From: an uncultured Eubacteriales bacterium
GTDB taxonomy: Bacteria > Bacillota > Clostridia > Oscillospirales > Butyricicoccaceae
Direction: 5' to 3'
Length of the DNA stretch: 44,245 nt
NCBI GenBank assembly: GCA_910585875.1
Contig: CAJUIK010000001.1
Coordinates: forward strand, 1-44,245
Shown here one piece after another: positions 16,157-24,563 of this stretch. Each line of letters begins with the position of its first letter. Positions within the stretch are counted from its first letter, which is position 1. The translations under genes were made by a program, and so were the position numbers. The notes beneath the pieces were generated by a model, which made no database searches, was not told the DNA's origin, and saw only the letters and a program-made list of their open reading frames with translations.

Positions 16157-18247
16157 TTGGAACTGATGTGCCCAGCCGGCTCGCCGGAGGCCCTGGAAGC
16201 CGCCGTCCAAGCCGGGGCGGACGCGGTGTATTTCGGCGTCGGCGATTATAACGCCCGCCGCAACGCCAAGAATATCACAGAAGATCAGCTGCCCCAGGTT
16301 TTGGCCTATTGTCGGCTCCGGGGCGTCCGCGCTTATGTGACGGTGAACACTTTGCTCTCCGACCGAGAGCTGCCTCAAGCCGCCCGCCTTCTCCAAAATC
16401 TGAGCCGGCATGGGGCGGACGCCGTTATCGTCCAGGACTTGGGCGTGCTGCGGCTGGCCCAGGCGGCGGCGCCAGACTTGCCCGTCCACGCCTCCACCCA
16501 GATGACCGTCCACAACCTGGCCGGCGCTTTGGCCTGCAAAGATATGGGTTTTTCCCGGGTCGTCCTTTCCCGGGAGCTGCCGCTGGAGGAGATCCGGTTG
16601 ATCTCCCAGCGCTGCGGCGTGGAAACCGAGGTCTTTTGCCATGGCGCCCTATGTATGTGCTACTCGGGCCAATGCTATCTCAGCGCCGCCATCGGCGGAC
16701 GCAGCGGCAACCGGGGCCTCTGCGCCCAGCCCTGCCGGCTGAACTACGGCTTCGACGGCGGCCCGCCCAAGCCCTGGCTCAGCTTGAAGGATCTGTCGCT
16801 GGCCAGCCGCCTGCAGGAGCTGGAGGAGGCCGGCGTGGCCTGCGTCAAAATCGAGGGCCGGATGAAGCGGCCGGAATACGCGGCCCTGACGGCGGACATT
16901 TACAAACGGGCCATAACCGACAAAAAACCTCCTTCGCCGGAGGAGCTGGAGCAGCTGCGAGGCATCTTCTCCCGCAGCGGCTTTACAGAAGGATATTTCA
17001 CCGGCCAGACCGGGGAAGAGATGTTCGGCGCCCGGTCGGAGGCCGACGCTCAAGCCGCCCAGCCCCTTTACGCCCAAGCCCGCAAGCTCTATGAAGGCCG
17101 GGTGGAAAAGCCCCGTTTCCCTCTGGAGCTGGAATTTTCCGCCCAGCCCGGCCAGCCCCTAACCTTGACCGCCCGAGACGGGGAGGGCCGCGTGAGCCGG
17201 GCCCAAGGGGCGCCGGCGGAGCCCGCTCTTTCCCGACCTACGTCGGAGGATGAGATTGCAAAAAACCTGGGCAAAACCGGCGGAACCGTCTTTTATCCAG
17301 GCCGGACAAGCATCAGGCTGGCGCCCGGGCTGCGGGTTTCCGCCGCCCAAGTCAACGGCCTGCGCCGCCAATGCCTGGAGGAACTGACTCAGGCCCGGCA
17401 GGCGCCGCCGCCCCGCCGCCAAGGCGCTATGCCGCCTCTGCCCCGGCAAAAGGGTTCCCAGCGTCCTCCTGCCTTAATTGTTCAGGCCCTGAGACGCGAC
17501 CAAATTTCCCCAGAACTGCTGAAGGAAAACCCCCAGTTTCTCTATCTGCCCTTGGCGGAATGCCGCGCCAACCTGTCCCAGTGCGCCGCTTGGATGGAAC
17601 AGGGGATCGAAGTCGTCCCCGCCCTGCCCCGGATTTGGTTTGACAGCCAGCAGGATCAGGCCTTGGAAGAGCTGGAGCAATGCCGCCGGGCGGGAATCAA
17701 AACCGTCCTCTGCCCCAATATCGGCTGGCTTTCCCTGCTCCAAGGCCAGGGTCTGGCCCTGCGGGGGGATTTGGGCTTGAATATCATGAATTCGCTGGCT
17801 GTAGAGCAGCTGGCGGACATGGGCCTGTCCAGCGCCGCGCTGTCTTTTGAAATGAATTTCTCCCAGATGCGGGATTTGGGCAAAACCCTGCCGCTGGAAG
17901 CCTTGGTCTACGGCCGTCTTCCCCTGATGATTTTTGAAAACTGCGCTATCCGGCGGGGCGCCGGGCGCTGCGCCTGCCGGGAGGGGCGCCATTCCCTTTC
18001 GGACAAAACCGGCCGCCGCTTCCCTCTGGTTCCCGAACCCCATTGCCGCAACACGCTGTACAACAGCGAACCTCTGTGCCTCAGCGACAAGACCGGCGAT
18101 TACGCCGGCCTGGGTCTGACCTGGGCCCGGTTCAGTTTCACCACTGAGGACGCCGGCCAATGCGCCCAGGTCCTGAGCCGTTACCGCCAAGGCCAGGCCG
18201 AGCCGGGCAAATACACTCGGGGCCTCTATTACCGCGGCGTAAAATAG
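16157..18247 (+). CDS. U32-family peptidase-like protein (RlhA/YegQ type)
   Basis: A 696-residue U32 protein. It opens MELMCPAGSPEALEAAVQAG, has VHASTQMTVHN, and carries the U32 signature EVFCHGALCMCYSGQCYLS followed by RGLCAQPCR; these cysteines probably bind an iron-sulfur cluster. The C-terminal third is a second barrel half with further cysteines (RRGAGRCACREG). E. coli RlhA hydroxylates C2501 of 23S rRNA; other members act in tRNA modification, so an RNA-modifying role is more likely than proteolysis. The start is a TTG 6 bases after AGGAGGG, since no ATG is better placed. It follows zapA in one operon. Confidence 0.87.
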   Translation: MELMCPAGSPEALEAAVQAGADAVYFGVGDYNARRNAKNITEDQLPQVLAYCRLRGVRAYVTVNTLLSDRELPQAARLLQNLSRHGADAVIVQDLGVLRLAQAAAPDLPVHASTQMTVHNLAGALACKDMGFSRVVLSRELPLEEIRLISQRCGVETEVFCHGALCMCYSGQCYLSAAIGGRSGNRGLCAQPCRLNYGFDGGPPKPWLSLKDLSLASRLQELEEAGVACVKIEGRMKRPEYAALTADIYKRAITDKKPPSPEELEQLRGIFSRSGFTEGYFTGQTGEEMFGARSEADAQAAQPLYAQARKLYEGRVEKPRFPLELEFSAQPGQPLTLTARDGEGRVSRAQGAPAEPALSRPTSEDEIAKNLGKTGGTVFYPGRTSIRLAPGLRVSAAQVNGLRRQCLEELTQARQAPPPRRQGAMPPLPRQKGSQRPPALIVQALRRDQISPELLKENPQFLYLPLAECRANLSQCAAWMEQGIEVVPALPRIWFDSQQDQALEELEQCRRAGIKTVLCPNIGWLSLLQGQGLALRGDLGLNIMNSLAVEQLADMGLSSAALSFEMNFSQMRDLGKTLPLEALVYGRLPLMIFENCAIRRGAGRCACREGRHSLSDKTGRRFPLVPEPHCRNTLYNSEPLCLSDKTGDYAGLGLTWARFSFTTEDAGQCAQVLSRYRQGQAEPGKYTRGLYYRGVK

Positions 18248-18368
18248 CGGAGCTTGGCCGCCGGTTCCCGCCGAGCGACAACCGCAAAAGCCTATCAATC
18301 AACCCAAACTCACAAGGAGTCTGGCCCCGGGCCCTCGCCGGCCCGGCGGCGTATGAAATAGGAGCATT

Positions 18369-18821
18369 ATGGAAACGCTTAAAATACAATGTATTCCCGA
18401 CGCCCTGGGCCGGCTGGCCCCCTTGCCCGAATACCAGACCGACGGCGCCGCCGCCATGGATCTGCGGGCTTTTCTGACAGAACCGCTGACCCTGGCGCCC
18501 ATGGAGCGCCGAACAGTCCCCACCGGCCTGGCCGTGGAGCTGCCCCAGGGCTTTGCCGGGCTGATCCTGGCCCGCAGCGGCTTGGCTCTCCGCAGCGGCC
18601 TGGCCTTATCCAACGGCGTGGGGCTGATCGACGGCGACTACCGGGGGGAAATTCGGTGCGGCTTAATCAACCTTTCGGCAGAGGCCGTCGTCGTCCGAGA
18701 CGGGGACCGGGTGGCCCAGCTGCTGCTGGTCCCCTTTGCCCGGGCGGAGCTTCTGCCCTGCGAAAGCCTGTCTCCCACAGCCCGGGGGCAGCGGGGTTTC
18801 GGCTCCACCGGCCTGAAATGA
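18369..18821 (+). CDS. dut: dUTP diphosphatase
   Basis: A 150-residue trimeric dUTPase with all five motifs: AAAMDLRA (1), LARSGLALRSGLAL (2), NGVGLIDGDYRGEI (3, with the catalytic Asp), DRVAQLLLVP (4) and the P-loop-like RGQRGFGSTG (5). It hydrolyses dUTP to dUMP and PPi, keeping uracil out of DNA and feeding dTMP synthesis. AGGAG precedes the ATG. Its stop codon overlaps the start of the maf gene (ATGA), which suggests coupling. The 121 bases upstream hold a 7-bp CCGGGCC/GGCCCGG hairpin (18327-18346) without a T-run and no obvious promoter. Confidence 0.95.
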   Translation: METLKIQCIPDALGRLAPLPEYQTDGAAAMDLRAFLTEPLTLAPMERRTVPTGLAVELPQGFAGLILARSGLALRSGLALSNGVGLIDGDYRGEIRCGLINLSAEAVVVRDGDRVAQLLLVPFARAELLPCESLSPTARGQRGFGSTGLK

Positions 18822-19420
18822 GGCCGCCGATGCTGATTCTCGCCTCTGCTTCCCCTCGCCGCCGCCAGCTGCTGCAAATGCTGGGCTTGGAGTTTGAAAC
18901 CCGCCCCCAGCCCTGCCAAGAGCAAAGCCAGAGCCGGGACCCGGCGGACTATGTGACGGATATCGCCCTGCAAAAAGCCAGGAGCGCCCGGGCCCAGGCC
19001 GGGCCGGAGGATTGGATCCTGGCCGCCGACACCGCCGTCTGCCTGGACGGGCAGATTTTGGGCAAGCCGGCGGACCAAGAGGACGCCCGCCGGACGCTGA
19101 CGCTGCTCAGCGGCAAAACCCACCAAGTGCGCACTGGCCTCTGCCTGATTCACGGCCAGAAGATCCGGAGCTGGCAGGAACGGGCCGACGTGACCTTTTA
19201 TCCCCTGTCCCCCCAGACCGTGGAATGGTATCTCTCCACTGGAGAGCCCATGGACAAAGCCGGGGCCTACGGCATCCAGGGCCTGGGCGCTCTGCTGGTC
19301 CGGGGCATTGAAGGGGATTTTTACAATGTAATGGGCCTGCCCCTGGCTTCCTTGGCCCGAGTCCTCCGGCAGGAGGGCTTTGCCGCCGGACAGATTGGGC
19401 AGATTGAGGTGTCTCCATGA
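18818..19420 (+). CDS. maf: Maf-like nucleotide pyrophosphatase
   Basis: A 200-residue Maf/YhdE-family protein with LILASASPRRRQLLQML, the catalytic region AADTAVCLDGQILGKPAD, and YGIQGLGALLVRGIEGDFYNV (seen in parts). The family hydrolyses dTTP, UTP and modified nucleotides, a house-cleaning role also linked to septum formation. The start at 18818 overlaps the dut stop by 4 bases; an ATG at 18830 (MLILAS) is an equally possible start. Its own stop overlaps the mreC start by 4 bases, so it is part of the cell-shape operon. Confidence 0.93.
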   Translation: MRPPMLILASASPRRRQLLQMLGLEFETRPQPCQEQSQSRDPADYVTDIALQKARSARAQAGPEDWILAADTAVCLDGQILGKPADQEDARRTLTLLSGKTHQVRTGLCLIHGQKIRSWQERADVTFYPLSPQTVEWYLSTGEPMDKAGAYGIQGLGALLVRGIEGDFYNVMGLPLASLARVLRQEGFAAGQIGQIEVSP

Positions 19421-20250
19421 AATTATTTTCATCCAAATTGTTTCTGTCAGCTCTGGCGCTGCTGATTGTTTGCGTCCTGCTGGTGGGCTTCAACCTTTCC
19501 ACCGGCCGGCTTTCGCCGCTGACCAACGCCGCCGGCGCCGCTTTGACTCCCGTCCAGCGGGCGCTGACTTCGGCGGGCAATTTTGTCTCGGATTTGTTCG
19601 GCTATTTCTACCGCTACGACAGCCTGGTAGAGGAAAACGCCCGTCTCAAAGCCCGGGTTCAGGAGCTGGAGCAGGCGGAGCGGGAGTATTACGCCGCCAT
19701 CGACGAAAACGCCTCCCTGCGGGAGCTGGCGGGTCTCAAGCGCAGAAACGCCGAGTTTGAATATGAGCTGGCCGAAGTCATCGGCGTTTCCAGCGACGGC
19801 GTCTCCACTGTTTACACCCTGAGCCGGGGCGAAAAAGACGGCGTGGAAGTCAACGACGCCGTCGTCACCGGCGACGGCCTGGCGGGCTATGTGTCCGCCG
19901 TGGGCTCCAATTTCTGCGAAGTCAAGCCCGTCACCGACCTTTCCATGAGCGTGGGCGCCACAATATCCCGCACCCGGGAGACGGTGGTGGCCGAAGGCAG
20001 CTACGAGCTCTGTGAAGAGGGGATGCTGCGCCTTTCCTATCTGAAAAACGACAGCGACGTGCTGGCGGGAGACGCGGTGGAAACCTCGGGGTATGGCGGC
20101 GTCTTCCCCAAGGGTCTGCTGATCGGCTGGGTGGCTGAGGTCCTGCCCGAAAGCCACGGCCTTTCCGCCTATGCCAAAGTCCGGCCCGCCGCGGACCTGA
20201 GCCAGCTGAAAAAGGTCTATATCGTCAAGTCCTTCGTCATCACAGAGTGA
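19417..20250 (+). CDS. mreC: Rod shape-determining protein MreC
   Basis: A 277-residue MreC. One N-terminal membrane helix (about 9-29) is followed by a coiled coil (about 65-105: LVEENARLKARVQELEQAE) and a double beta-barrel domain with VSSDGVSTVYTLSRGEKDGV, VVTGDGLAGYVSAVG and the family segment TSGYGGVFPKGLLIGWV. It links cytoplasmic shape proteins to PBP2 outside the membrane and organises lateral wall synthesis. It starts in a 4-base overlap with maf and is followed by mreD after 10 bases. The expected mreB gene is not upstream. Confidence 0.94.
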   Translation: MKLFSSKLFLSALALLIVCVLLVGFNLSTGRLSPLTNAAGAALTPVQRALTSAGNFVSDLFGYFYRYDSLVEENARLKARVQELEQAEREYYAAIDENASLRELAGLKRRNAEFEYELAEVIGVSSDGVSTVYTLSRGEKDGVEVNDAVVTGDGLAGYVSAVGSNFCEVKPVTDLSMSVGATISRTRETVVAEGSYELCEEGMLRLSYLKNDSDVLAGDAVETSGYGGVFPKGLLIGWVAEVLPESHGLSAYAKVRPAADLSQLKKVYIVKSFVITE

Positions 20251-20260
20251 GGGAGGGCCT

Positions 20261-20776
20261 ATGCAGAAAAAAAAGAATTTCCGCCGCCGGGCCGCCCTCT
20301 ATTTCCTGCTTTTGCTGGTCCTTTATCTGCTGCAATTCTCCCGGGGGACCCGGCTGCGCCTGTGGGGCGTCTCCCCGGATCTGATCCCCTTCCTGCTGGC
20401 TGCGGCGGCCTTGTTTGAAGGCCCTTACGTCGGCGCGGCCCTGGGGCTGGCCGCCGGGCTGCTGACCGCCGTCAATTCCGGCGCGCCCGAAGGGCTGCTG
20501 GCCCTCTATTACAGCCTGGGCTGCCTGGGCTTGGGCTGGTTTACCGCCCGCCATATGCGGCGGACGCTGCCCGCCGCCCTGCTCTGCGGCGCCGCCCTGT
20601 CGAGCGTCAAAACTCTGCTGACTTTTTTCTTTTTCTACGCCTTGGTCTATCGGGCCCATTCCCTGGGCGCTTTGGTCTGGTCGGGCTACAGCCTGCTGTT
20701 TTCCGCTCTGCTGGCCCCCCTTGTCTATTGGGCGGTAAAAAAGATCCACAGCCGTTTTGACGAAGAAGAAGAGTAA
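20261..20776 (+). CDS. mreD: Rod shape-determining protein MreD
   Basis: A 171-residue integral membrane protein with about five helices, beginning with a basic cytosolic tail (MQKKKNFRRRA) and containing SPDLIPFLLAAAALFEGPYVGAAL (seen in part), the MreD pattern of P.l.p.....al..g...G...G...G. It works with MreC and PBP2 in the elongasome. GAGGGAGG precedes the ATG. The gene sits exactly between mreC and the PBP2 gene. Confidence 0.9.
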   Translation: MQKKKNFRRRAALYFLLLLVLYLLQFSRGTRLRLWGVSPDLIPFLLAAAALFEGPYVGAALGLAAGLLTAVNSGAPEGLLALYYSLGCLGLGWFTARHMRRTLPAALLCGAALSSVKTLLTFFFFYALVYRAHSLGALVWSGYSLLFSALLAPLVYWAVKKIHSRFDEEEE

Positions 20777-20794
20777 TTCTCGCGAGGAAACGAT

Positions 20795-23014
20795 ATGAAC
20801 CGAAGAAGCCAAATGAAGCGCATGACTGCCCTGTGCGCGCTGTTGACTCTGTTTATCGGCCTGATCGGCCTGCGGCTGGCGGATTTGCAGCTGGTCAACG
20901 GCGCGGCCTACCGGCAGCAGGCGGAGCGCACCATCGTGCGGACTTACAGCCAGCCCGCCGCCCGGGGCGAGATTCTGGACCGCTACGGCCGGCCGCTGAT
21001 TTCCAATTCCCTGGGGTTCTCCATCTCCTTCGACTACTTTACCTGGGACGAGGAAACCCAAAACGAAACCATTCTGCGCCTTTGCGACATCGCCGAAGAG
21101 GCGGGGCTGGAATACTATGATTCCCTGCCCGTCTCTGCCGCCGCGCCTTTTTCTTATACCTTTTCTTCCATGGAAGACGAGGAGGCCAAAAAAATGCGGG
21201 CCTTTTTTGAAAAAAAACGGGAGGATTGGAAAATCAAAATCCAGCGGCCCCAATCCCCCTCTCAAAAGGAATGGCGCAAGGAAAAAGACCCTATGCAACA
21301 AAGCCTAAACGGGGTGATACTGGCCGCCAACGCCGGCTCTCCCAAAGCAATCGTCCGCACGCTGGAGGGGACCTCCGCCAGCCAGCTGATGAACCTGCTG
21401 CGGGAGCAATACAAAATCGGCGACGGCTATACCAGCGCCCAAGCCCGGCGCATCGCCGGCGTCCGGTACGAGATGGAACAGCAGGAATTTTCCTCCTGGA
21501 ACAACCTCTATACCTTCGCCAGCCAAGCGGACGTGGATACTGTGGCCCTGATCAAAGAGCGGAGCAGCCTGCTGCCCGGCGTGACCATTACAGTGGAAAA
21601 CGTCCGGCAATATGATACGGTTTACGGCGCCCATGTGCTGGGCCGCGTCGGAAAAATATGGAAAGAAGAGTACGAGGAGCTGAAGGGCGAAGGCTACGGC
21701 ATGAACGCCGTTCTGGGCAAGGACGGGCTGGAAAAGGCCTATGAATCCTATCTGCGGGGCAAGGACGGCAAGCGCTCTGTGGAAACCAACTCCGCCGGCG
21801 ACATCCTGGCGGAGCGGGAAGTAGAGCCCGCCCAACCCGGCGCCAACATGGTGCTCACCCTGGACCTGGATTTGCAGGCGGCGGCGGAAGAATCGCTGGC
21901 CCGGAATATTGAAGAAATCCGCCGTCGTAATCAAGGCCGGCGCAGCGGCGGCTGGGACGCCGAAGGCGGCGCCGCCGTGGTGATCGAGGTGGACACCGGC
22001 GGCATCCTGGCCTGCGCTTCCTATCCCGCCTACAACCTTTCTACCTTCAGCGCCGATTTCCAGACCCTAATGGACGACCCTTTGAAGCCCATGTTCAACC
22101 GGGCGGTTTCCGGCGCTTACCCGCCGGGCTCCACCTTCAAGCCCGTGACGGCCCTGGCCGCCCTAGAGAGCGGCGTCGTCACCACCCAGACCCGCATCCG
22201 AGACGCCGGCCCCTATATGTTCTACGCCTCCAGCGGATACACCCCCGCCTGCTGGATTTGGAACGACCGCCGGGGCTCCCATGGCAACATCAACATCAGC
22301 GAAGCGCTGAAATACTCCTGCAACTATTATTTCTATGAGGCCTCCCGGCTGATGGGCATCGACACCCTGAACCATTACGCCAAGCAGCTGGGCCTGGGCC
22401 AGAAGACCGGGGTAGAAATCCCCGGCGAAGTATCCGGAACCCTGGCCGGGCCGGAAAGCCGGGAAGCGCGGGGCGGCGACCCCTGGATGCCCGGCGAAAC
22501 CCTCCAGGCCGCTATCGGCCAGAGCGAGCAGCAGTTCACCCCCATCCAAATGGCCAATTACATGGCCACGATTCTCAACGGCGGGACCCATTACCAGCCC
22601 CATCTTCTCAAGCAGGCGGTCAGCTATGACTACGGAGAAATTGTGGAGGACTATCAGCCCGTCGTGCTGGATCAGATCGACATCTCCCCCGAAACCATCG
22701 ACGCCATCAAAGAAGGGATGCGGGGCGTGGTGACGGACGACGGCACTGCGGCCAGCATCTTCCGCAATTACCCCATCGCCATCGGCGGAAAAACCGGTTC
22801 CGCCCAAACCACCGGCGACCGAAGCCGCTCAGCCCACGGCGTGTTTATCTCCTTCGCCCCCTACGACGACCCCCAAATCGCCGTCTTCGTGCTGGTGGAG
22901 CACGGGGGCAGCGGCGGCAACGTGGCGCCCATCGTGCGGGATATTTACGACGCCTATTTTGGCAAGCAGACCGACCCTTCCCCGGTGACGCCGGAAAATC
23001 AGCTGATTGCGTAA
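20795..23014 (+). CDS. mrdA: Penicillin-binding protein 2 (elongation transpeptidase)
   Basis: A 739-residue class B PBP. It has one N-terminal membrane helix (about 10-30), a PBP dimerisation/pedestal domain with ARGEILDRYGRPL, and a transpeptidase domain with the active-site SxxK at Ser446-Lys449 (PPGSTFKPV), SCN in KYSCNYYF, and KTG at 666-668 (GGKTGSAQT). It cross-links peptidoglycan during cell elongation with MreC/MreD and a RodA partner, which is not in this window. A charged insertion (about residues 125-170, with KKMRAFFEKKREDWKIK) is longer than in many homologues. Confidence 0.94.
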   Translation: MNRRSQMKRMTALCALLTLFIGLIGLRLADLQLVNGAAYRQQAERTIVRTYSQPAARGEILDRYGRPLISNSLGFSISFDYFTWDEETQNETILRLCDIAEEAGLEYYDSLPVSAAAPFSYTFSSMEDEEAKKMRAFFEKKREDWKIKIQRPQSPSQKEWRKEKDPMQQSLNGVILAANAGSPKAIVRTLEGTSASQLMNLLREQYKIGDGYTSAQARRIAGVRYEMEQQEFSSWNNLYTFASQADVDTVALIKERSSLLPGVTITVENVRQYDTVYGAHVLGRVGKIWKEEYEELKGEGYGMNAVLGKDGLEKAYESYLRGKDGKRSVETNSAGDILAEREVEPAQPGANMVLTLDLDLQAAAEESLARNIEEIRRRNQGRRSGGWDAEGGAAVVIEVDTGGILACASYPAYNLSTFSADFQTLMDDPLKPMFNRAVSGAYPPGSTFKPVTALAALESGVVTTQTRIRDAGPYMFYASSGYTPACWIWNDRRGSHGNINISEALKYSCNYYFYEASRLMGIDTLNHYAKQLGLGQKTGVEIPGEVSGTLAGPESREARGGDPWMPGETLQAAIGQSEQQFTPIQMANYMATILNGGTHYQPHLLKQAVSYDYGEIVEDYQPVVLDQIDISPETIDAIKEGMRGVVTDDGTAASIFRNYPIAIGGKTGSAQTTGDRSRSAHGVFISFAPYDDPQIAVFVLVEHGGSGGNVAPIVRDIYDAYFGKQTDPSPVTPENQLIA

Positions 23015-23038
23015 ACCGGCGGCCCCTTCCCCGCGAAA

Positions 23039-23075
23039 CCCGCCGGGCGGCCTCTCTCCGCCGGCCCGGCGGCGT
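23039..23075 (+). terminator. GC-rich hairpin after PBP2
   Basis: CCGCCGGGC and GCCCGGCGG form a 9-bp stem with an inner GGC/GCC pair. Only a short, interrupted T stretch follows, so it is a probable but not strong terminator. It lies between PBP2 and the minD promoter. Confidence 0.5.
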
Positions 23076-23083
23076 TTGCCTTC

Positions 23084-23112
23084 TTGCGTTGGCCGGCGGA
23101 ATACAGTATAAT
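23084..23112 (+). promoter_or_regulatory. Promoter of minD
   Basis: TTGCGT, 17 bases, TATAAT, 43 bases before the TTG start. minD is thus expressed separately from the mre genes. Confidence 0.75.
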
Positions 23113-23155
23113 AACAACATGGCGCGCCGGCGCCATTGGAAAGGAGCGTTGCGCT

Positions 23156-23902
23156 TTGGGAACAGTGATGATCACGGCCTCTGGCAAGGGGGGCACAGGC
23201 AAGACCTCCTTCTGCTGCGGCGCGGCGGTGGCCCTTTGCGCCCTAGGCGAAAAAGTGCTGCTGGTAGACGCCGACAGCGGCCTGCGCAGCTTGGACATTG
23301 TGCTGGGCATGACGGACAGCCTGCTGTTTTCTTTTTCCGACGTGATTTCCGGCCGGGCCTCTTTGAAAGAAGCCGCCGTCAGACATCCCATCGTCAAAAA
23401 TCTGCGGGTGCTGACGGCGCCTGCCTCCAGCAAGCCCGGCCCCTGGGTGGATCGGCAGTCTGTTTCCGCCTTTTTGCAGAACTGCCGAGCCCATTTTACC
23501 TATACGATTATCGACTGCCCGGCGGGGCTGCCCGATTTGATCTCCCATTTTGCCGCCGGCGGCGACCGGGCGGCGATTGTGGCCACGCCGGATTATACCT
23601 CCCTGCGGGGCGCCGAGCAGGCCGCTCAGATTTTTTATCGGCAGCGCATGGAGAACGTGCGCATTGTGGTCAACCGGGTGCGGCCCGGCATGATCGAGCA
23701 GGGGGATATGGTGAACATCGACAAAGCCATGGATCTGGCGGGCCTGGGCCTGCTGGGCGTGGTGCCCGAGGATAAGGACGTCATCGCCTGCGGCAACGCC
23801 GGCCAAGTGCTGATGCTCCATTCCCAAGGGCCCGCCGTCCGGGCTTACGATAATATCGCCCGCAGGCTCCGGGGGGAAAAGGTGCGGCTGATGCGGCTGT
23901 GA
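23156..23902 (+). CDS. minD: MinD-type septum-site ATPase
   Basis: A 248-residue ParA/MinD ATPase. It has the deviant Walker A SGKGGTGKTS with both lysines, switch I region VDADSGLRSLDIVLGM, Walker B-type YTIIDCPAGL, and the family segment VNRVRPGMIEQGDM. The last ~13 residues (RRLRGEKVRLMRL) form a basic amphipathic helix like the MinD membrane-targeting sequence. MinD positions the division site with MinC and, in some bacteria, MinE or DivIVA; neither minC nor minE is next to it. The start is a TTG 9 bases after AAGGAG; an ATG at 23168 would also keep the Walker motif. It has its own promoter and a clear terminator downstream. Confidence 0.85.
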   Translation: MGTVMITASGKGGTGKTSFCCGAAVALCALGEKVLLVDADSGLRSLDIVLGMTDSLLFSFSDVISGRASLKEAAVRHPIVKNLRVLTAPASSKPGPWVDRQSVSAFLQNCRAHFTYTIIDCPAGLPDLISHFAAGGDRAAIVATPDYTSLRGAEQAAQIFYRQRMENVRIVVNRVRPGMIEQGDMVNIDKAMDLAGLGLLGVVPEDKDVIACGNAGQVLMLHSQGPAVRAYDNIARRLRGEKVRLMRL

Positions 23903-23972
23903 CCTTTGCCAAAGGGCCGCTTTTGCCGGCGCTCTCTGCTTTTCCCCGCGTTCTGCGCGAATCAGGCTCTTC

Positions 23973-23995
23973 CCGGCAGAAAACTGCCGGTTTTT
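23973..23995 (+). terminator. Intrinsic terminator after minD
   Basis: CCGGCAG, AAAA loop, CTGCCGG, then TTTTT: a textbook terminator 70 bases after the minD stop and 40 bases before the mgsA-like gene. Confidence 0.88.
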
Positions 23996-24034
23996 ATATC
24001 CGCGCGTCAGATGAGAGAAAAGGAGTGAAACACG

Positions 24035-24466
24035 ATGAATATCGCGCTGATTGCCCAGAACAGAAAGAAAGAATTGATGGTACAGTTCTGCATCGCCTAT
24101 TGCGGCGCCCTTTCCCAGCATGAACTTTGCTCCACAGGCTCCACAGGCCGGCTGATCGCCGAGGCCACCGGGCTGAAAGTCACCAGCCTGCTGCCCGGCG
24201 TCAGCGGCGGCGACGAGCAGATCGCCGCCCGGGCCTCTTACAACGAGCTGGACATGGTGCTGATTTTCCGGGACCCGCTGGACCGGTACAACGGCGATTC
24301 GGATTTTATCAATTTACAGCGCCTGTGCGACGCCAACAACATCCCTTTCGCCACCAATATCGCCACAGCCGAAGTGCTGATTCAGGGCCTGATCCGAGGC
24401 GACCTGGCCTGGCGCGATATCGTCAACCCCAAAAAGGAGATCAGACGGACGGATTTCAGCATCTGA
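24035..24466 (+). CDS. Methylglyoxal synthase homologue with altered active site
   Basis: A 143-residue MgsA-fold protein. The conserved skeleton is present: IALIA at the start, CSTGSTGRLIAEATGL (phosphate loop), GGDEQIAAR (Asp60, matching the catalytic Asp71 of E. coli), IFRDPLD and PFATNIATAEVLI. Two segments differ from the norm. The usual AHD motif (His19-Asp20 in E. coli) reads AQN, and the PHDPD motif with catalytic His98 reads NGDSD. Real MgsA converts dihydroxyacetone phosphate to methylglyoxal; with these changes activity is doubtful. It stands at the position mgsA normally takes after the mre-min genes in Clostridia. AAAGGAG precedes the ATG. Confidence 0.85.
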   Translation: MNIALIAQNRKKELMVQFCIAYCGALSQHELCSTGSTGRLIAEATGLKVTSLLPGVSGGDEQIAARASYNELDMVLIFRDPLDRYNGDSDFINLQRLCDANNIPFATNIATAEVLIQGLIRGDLAWRDIVNPKKEIRRTDFSI

Positions 24467-24473
24467 AAAAGCC

Positions 24474-24501
24474 CGCCGCCCCGCCAAAAAACAGGGCGGC
24501 G
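24474..24501 (+). other. GC-rich hairpin before hisS
   Basis: CGCCGCCC and GGGCGGCG form an 8-bp stem just after the mgsA-like stop. Its loop holds an A-run (AAAAAA). It stands directly in front of a second terminator-like hairpin. Confidence 0.5.
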
Positions 24502-24505
24502 CCGA

Positions 24506-24533
24506 CCGGGGGCTTCTCTGCCCCCGGCTTTTT
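24506..24533 (+). terminator. Intrinsic terminator before hisS
   Basis: CCGGGGGC, TTCTCT loop, GCCCCCGG, then CTTTTT. It ends only 30 bases before the hisS start, and I see no promoter in that gap. Confidence 0.78.
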
Positions 24534-24563
24534 CCGCTTACTTTATCGATTAGGAGAACGGAT

